Assembly: GCA_027030605.1 (NCBI GenBank)
Contig: JALVEV010000243.1
Coordinates: 1-7,724 of the forward strand
From: Campylobacteraceae bacterium
Lineage (GTDB): Bacteria; Campylobacterota; Campylobacteria; Campylobacterales; Sulfurovaceae
Length of the DNA stretch: 7,724 nucleotides
Direction of reading: 5' to 3'
Part shown: piece by piece, positions 6,040-7,724 of the stretch
Layout of the letters: each line of letters starts with the position of its first letter
Position numbering within the stretch: the stretch's first letter is position 1
Translations under genes and position numbers: made by a program
Notes under the pieces: generated by a model
Database searches by the model: none
The model's input: the letters and a program-made list of their open reading frames with translations, nothing else
Told to the model about the DNA's origin: nothing

Positions 6040-6618
6040 TTACTCATGGGCATTTTCCATAATTTGTTGGTTAATATCTTTTTTACTGTAATTACTTTGC
6101 ATATCTAACTCACCAATTAAATCTGAACGTATAAAAATAGTCAATTTTGCTAATGCTTCATAAACTAACTCTACATCACTGCTACTTACCTCTTTATCCT
6201 GTATAATAGTCTCATTCAGTACATCTAAAAAGTTTCTATACTCATGAAGTACTTCAGGAGAGGCGACAATAGCTAAATGATGCGTATGAAAACGGAGTTT
6301 CATCAACTCTTTTTTATTAATCTCATCTAAAAGCAAAATCTCTTCAATATTATTTATCAGATTTTGATAAATCTCTGTCTTTAACTCAATAAACTTTACA
6401 CTCTGCTCTTTTTCTAACTCAACAGAGGTCTGTTTATTGAGTAGCATAGCCGTAATTAGAATAGTTGCAATAGTACCAAGAACAACTAAGATAATCTCTT
6501 GCGTAAAAGGCATATTATCACTCATATGGTAAGCCAATCTTAAAAAGAGATATCCTCCAACAAAAACGATACCACTTAGTACCATTAAAACAACATTATT
6601 TTTCCACCAACTATTCAT
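6040..6618 (-). CDS. Unknown inner-membrane protein with two helices and a cytoplasmic helical domain
   Basis: I do not recognise a named family. The 192-residue protein has two hydrophobic helices, about 9-29 and 41-60, joined by a short loop. A soluble, charged and probably helical C-terminal domain of about 130 residues follows. The stretch after helix 2 (about 62-100) is rich in Glu/Lys with regularly spaced Leu/Ile and may form a coiled coil. A His cluster, RFHTHHLA, sits at 109-116. With few positive charges in the loop and Lys/Glu-rich flanks, both termini probably face the cytoplasm (inference). The ATG has AGAGG 4 bases upstream. The gene starts 16 bp after the stop of the lipoprotein gene, so the two are very likely co-transcribed. 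Membrane anchoring is well supported; any function is unknown. Confidence 0.75.
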   Translation of the reverse strand: MNSWWKNNVVLMVLSGIVFVGGYLFLRLAYHMSDNMPFTQEIILVVLGTIATILITAMLLNKQTSVELEKEQSVKFIELKTEIYQNLINNIEEILLLDEINKKELMKLRFHTHHLAIVASPEVLHEYRNFLDVLNETIIQDKEVSSSDVELVYEALAKLTIFIRSDLIGELDMQSNYSKKDINQQIMENAHE

Positions 6619-6634
6619 TTAGCCTCTTTTGTTT

Positions 6635-7009
6635 TTAATTAGAACTATCGTCCTCTAATGGAACAACCTCTACTGCTTCGATTACAGGTTCAACCTTCTC
6701 AACTACAGGTACTATCTCTTCATCAGCAGGTAGAACCTCTACTGCTTTTACAGGAGCATCTGCCTCTACAGGGTCAACAACCACAACAGGTGTAGCATCT
6801 TTTGGTTTTTTAATTGCATGTACCACATCTATCTCTGGTTTCACTTTGGTAACTACCACAGCCTTTTTCTCATCAATAGGAGCAACAAGCACTTCAGCTT
6901 TAACATCCTCTTTATCTACTTTAGGAGCCACTGAAGATTGCTTTGCTGGTTGTGTACAACCACTCATTGCTACTAAAATTACTCCCAATACAATTAAACT
7001 TCTTTTCAT
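6635..7009 (-). CDS. Small Pro/Val/Glu-rich predicted lipoprotein
   Basis: 124 residues. A short signal peptide (MKRS, then a hydrophobic stretch to about 16) ends in Met-Ser-Gly-Cys18, an acceptable lipobox; Cys18 would be lipidated and the rest exposed in the periplasm or at the surface. The mature part is low-complexity, dominated by Val, Pro, Glu, Lys, Asp and Ala, with no recognisable domain and no further Cys. Two segments repeat with a 23-residue period: KAVEVLPADEE (88-98) and EAVEVVPLEDD (111-121), matched by a 14-bp identical DNA repeat 69 bp apart. Such extended sequences often serve as spacers or wall-spanning tethers (inference). The start is supported by AGGA 6 bases before the ATG and a TATAAT about 32 bases before it. 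It is first in an apparent two-gene operon with the membrane protein. Confidence 0.78.
   Translation of the reverse strand: MKRSLIVLGVILVAMSGCTQPAKQSSVAPKVDKEDVKAEVLVAPIDEKKAVVVTKVKPEIDVVHAIKKPKDATPVVVVDPVEADAPVKAVEVLPADEEIVPVVEKVEPVIEAVEVVPLEDDSSN
6665..6747. repeat. Direct repeat pair inside the lipoprotein gene (69-bp period)
   Basis: The 14-base word AACCTCTACTGCTT occurs at 6665-6678 and again at 6734-6747, exactly 69 bases (23 codons) apart and in frame. It encodes the paired AVEV segments of the lipoprotein. This suggests an internal duplication that could expand or contract without shifting the frame. Confidence 0.65.
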
Positions 7010-7040
7010 CTTTAATCCTTTCTATATAATTTGCACTACA

Positions 7041-7046
7041 ATTATA
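7041..7046 (-). promoter_or_regulatory. -10 element for the lipoprotein/membrane-protein operon
   Basis: Perfect TATAAT on the minus strand, about 32 bases before the lipoprotein ATG; predicted start near 7034 and a leader of about 25 bases. No -35 consensus. The right-hand repeat arm of the dyad at 7060-7091 would occupy the -35 position. Confidence 0.55.
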
Positions 7047-7059
7047 TATAATTTTTCTC

Positions 7060-7091
7060 ATATAAAATGCCACTTTAGTAACATTTTATAT
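7060..7091. repeat. 10-bp perfect inverted repeat between the nuclease gene and the lipoprotein promoter
   Basis: ATATAAAATG (7060-7069) and CATTTTATAT (7082-7091) are perfect complements around a 12-base spacer. It begins 3 bases after the stop of the right-end gene and ends 13 bases upstream of the lipoprotein -10. It could be an operator for the lipoprotein operon or an A/U-rich 3' hairpin of the upstream transcript. The bases after it (GAGAAAAATT) do not make a U-tract terminator. Confidence 0.5.
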
Positions 7092-7094
7092 TTT

Positions 7095-7724
7095 TTACTG
7101 TTTTAAATACTTCTGGCAATAAACCATCTCCCACCCCCAAAAGACAATAACAACTTTTTGAAGTTTTAACCCTCTATTTGTAAAATTAGTTACAAGCTCA
7201 TCTTTTTTATAATCATCTAACTGTTTCTGAGCATCTTTTACAAGGCTCTCTATAACTTTAGATGTTGGAGTATCTCCTCTTTTAATATATTTAAACTCTA
7301 CCAATCCCACATACTCAACATAAGGATTTAGAGGCTTTAGTAAAATATCGGCAAAGCCCTTATTTAACTCCTCTTCACTCTTTACCACATAATATGGGGT
7401 TAGAGATAGATAGGCTAAATACATTGATTTAACTGTCTGTTCAGTATAGATATAGTCTCTTATGCCTGTATTCTCTTTTATTTGAGTGGCTAAGTATTTA
7501 AAGATATTTAGCTCTCCTTGCAAAGCAAATTTTTTAAACTCCTCTTCTAACTTGCTTATATTGATAGTAAAGACCTTTTCTAACTCCAAAGCAGACTTTA
7601 GAAACTCAATATCTATTCTTTTTATTGTCTCATTTGGAATATAAAGGTTTAAATCTAAATCTCTATCTTTTATGGTTACAAGCCCTAGATAAAAAAGAAG
7701 TGATTTAAAGTTGTTCTCTTGGCT
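7095..7724 (-). CDS. C-terminal part of an AAA-ATPase-like protein with PD-(D/E)XK nuclease domain (partial)
   Basis: The frame is open from the window edge to the stop at 7095 and shows 209 residues; the start lies beyond 7724. A TTG at 7589 is internal and not a credible start, since 45 in-frame codons precede it and continue the same domain. The visible part begins with SQENNFKSLLFYLGLVTIKD, like the linker region of AAA-ATPase-like proteins that end in the PDDEXK_9/DUF1703 nuclease domain. The nuclease core is GFADILLKP with Asp126, then LVEFKY with Glu143-x-Lys145 (numbering of the visible part). DAQKQLDDY follows, with the Gln and Tyr usual for this group. All core residues are present, so the fold may be active. 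The N-terminal ATPase part is out of view. Family members are often multicopy and poorly understood; a role in defence or mobile DNA is only a guess. Confidence 0.75.
   Translation of the reverse strand, partial: SQENNFKSLLFYLGLVTIKDRDLDLNLYIPNETIKRIDIEFLKSALELEKVFTINISKLEEEFKKFALQGELNIFKYLATQIKENTGIRDYIYTEQTVKSMYLAYLSLTPYYVVKSEEELNKGFADILLKPLNPYVEYVGLVEFKYIKRGDTPTSKVIESLVKDAQKQLDDYKKDELVTNFTNRGLKLQKVVIVFWGWEMVYCQKYLKQ

Noticed and set aside
6846..7106. 86-residue plus-strand open frame across the lipoprotein start and its promoter
   Set aside because: It is antisense to the signal peptide region of the lipoprotein and runs through A/T-rich promoter sequence; no ribosome site seen.

Overview
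The window looks like a chromosomal segment of a member of the Campylobacterota (Sulfurovum/Sulfurimonas/Campylobacter relatives). The DNA is A+T-rich and the genes are tightly packed. Most promoters show a good TATAAT but no recognisable -35, as is usual in this phylum. The adjacent dapB-purF pair next to trxA/trxB is an arrangement I associate with it. The assignment rests on style and protein character; I could not run a database search.

Layout. From 84 to 1415 on the + strand is a secreted multidomain NlpC/P60-type murein peptidase (SH3 domains plus a Cys-His-His peptidase). It converges, with a 10-bp gap, on a long run of minus-strand genes. Reading these from right to left: a truncated AAA-ATPase-like/PD-(D/E)XK nuclease protein (enters from beyond 7724, ends 7095); a small Pro/Val/Glu-rich lipoprotein (7009-6635); a two-helix membrane protein of unknown function (6618-6040); a phytanoyl-CoA dioxygenase-like protein (5992-5216); thioredoxin trxA (5089-4772); thioredoxin reductase trxB (4634-3693); dihydrodipicolinate reductase dapB (3562-2795); and amidophosphoribosyltransferase purF (2793-1426).

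How the genes work together. TrxA and TrxB form the thiol-disulfide reducing pair: TrxB passes NADPH electrons to TrxA. They are neighbours, but a 137-bp gap with a possible 3' hairpin separates them. dapB (lysine/diaminopimelate synthesis, feeding peptidoglycan) and purF (first committed step of purine synthesis) are 1 bp apart and must be co-transcribed. The lipoprotein and membrane protein are 16 bp apart and form the only accessory operon of unknown role. The PhyH-like oxygenase has its own extended -10 promoter and no pathway neighbours. The right-end ATPase/nuclease protein belongs to a family often found in accessory DNA.

Start sites. Three naive open reading frames need correcting. 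purF starts at 2793, because Cys2 must be the N-terminal nucleophile. trxA starts at 5089, because the Shine-Dalgarno sequence would abut the earlier ATG. The right-end frame is not a TTG-started 164-residue protein; it is open through the window edge.

Novelty. I see no clear new multi-gene system. The better leads are a PurF that keeps two Fe-S cysteines but has Ser-x-x-Ser where the CxxC pair is expected, a PhyH-like protein with Lys where the 2-oxoglutarate-binding Arg is expected, a strong dyad just downstream of the predicted trxA transcription start, a 10-bp dyad upstream of the lipoprotein operon, the lipoprotein/membrane-protein pair itself, and an A10 tract directly after the peptidase start codon. 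No gene-free stretch exceeds 300 bases, and I saw no tRNA, rRNA, CRISPR array or insertion sequence.
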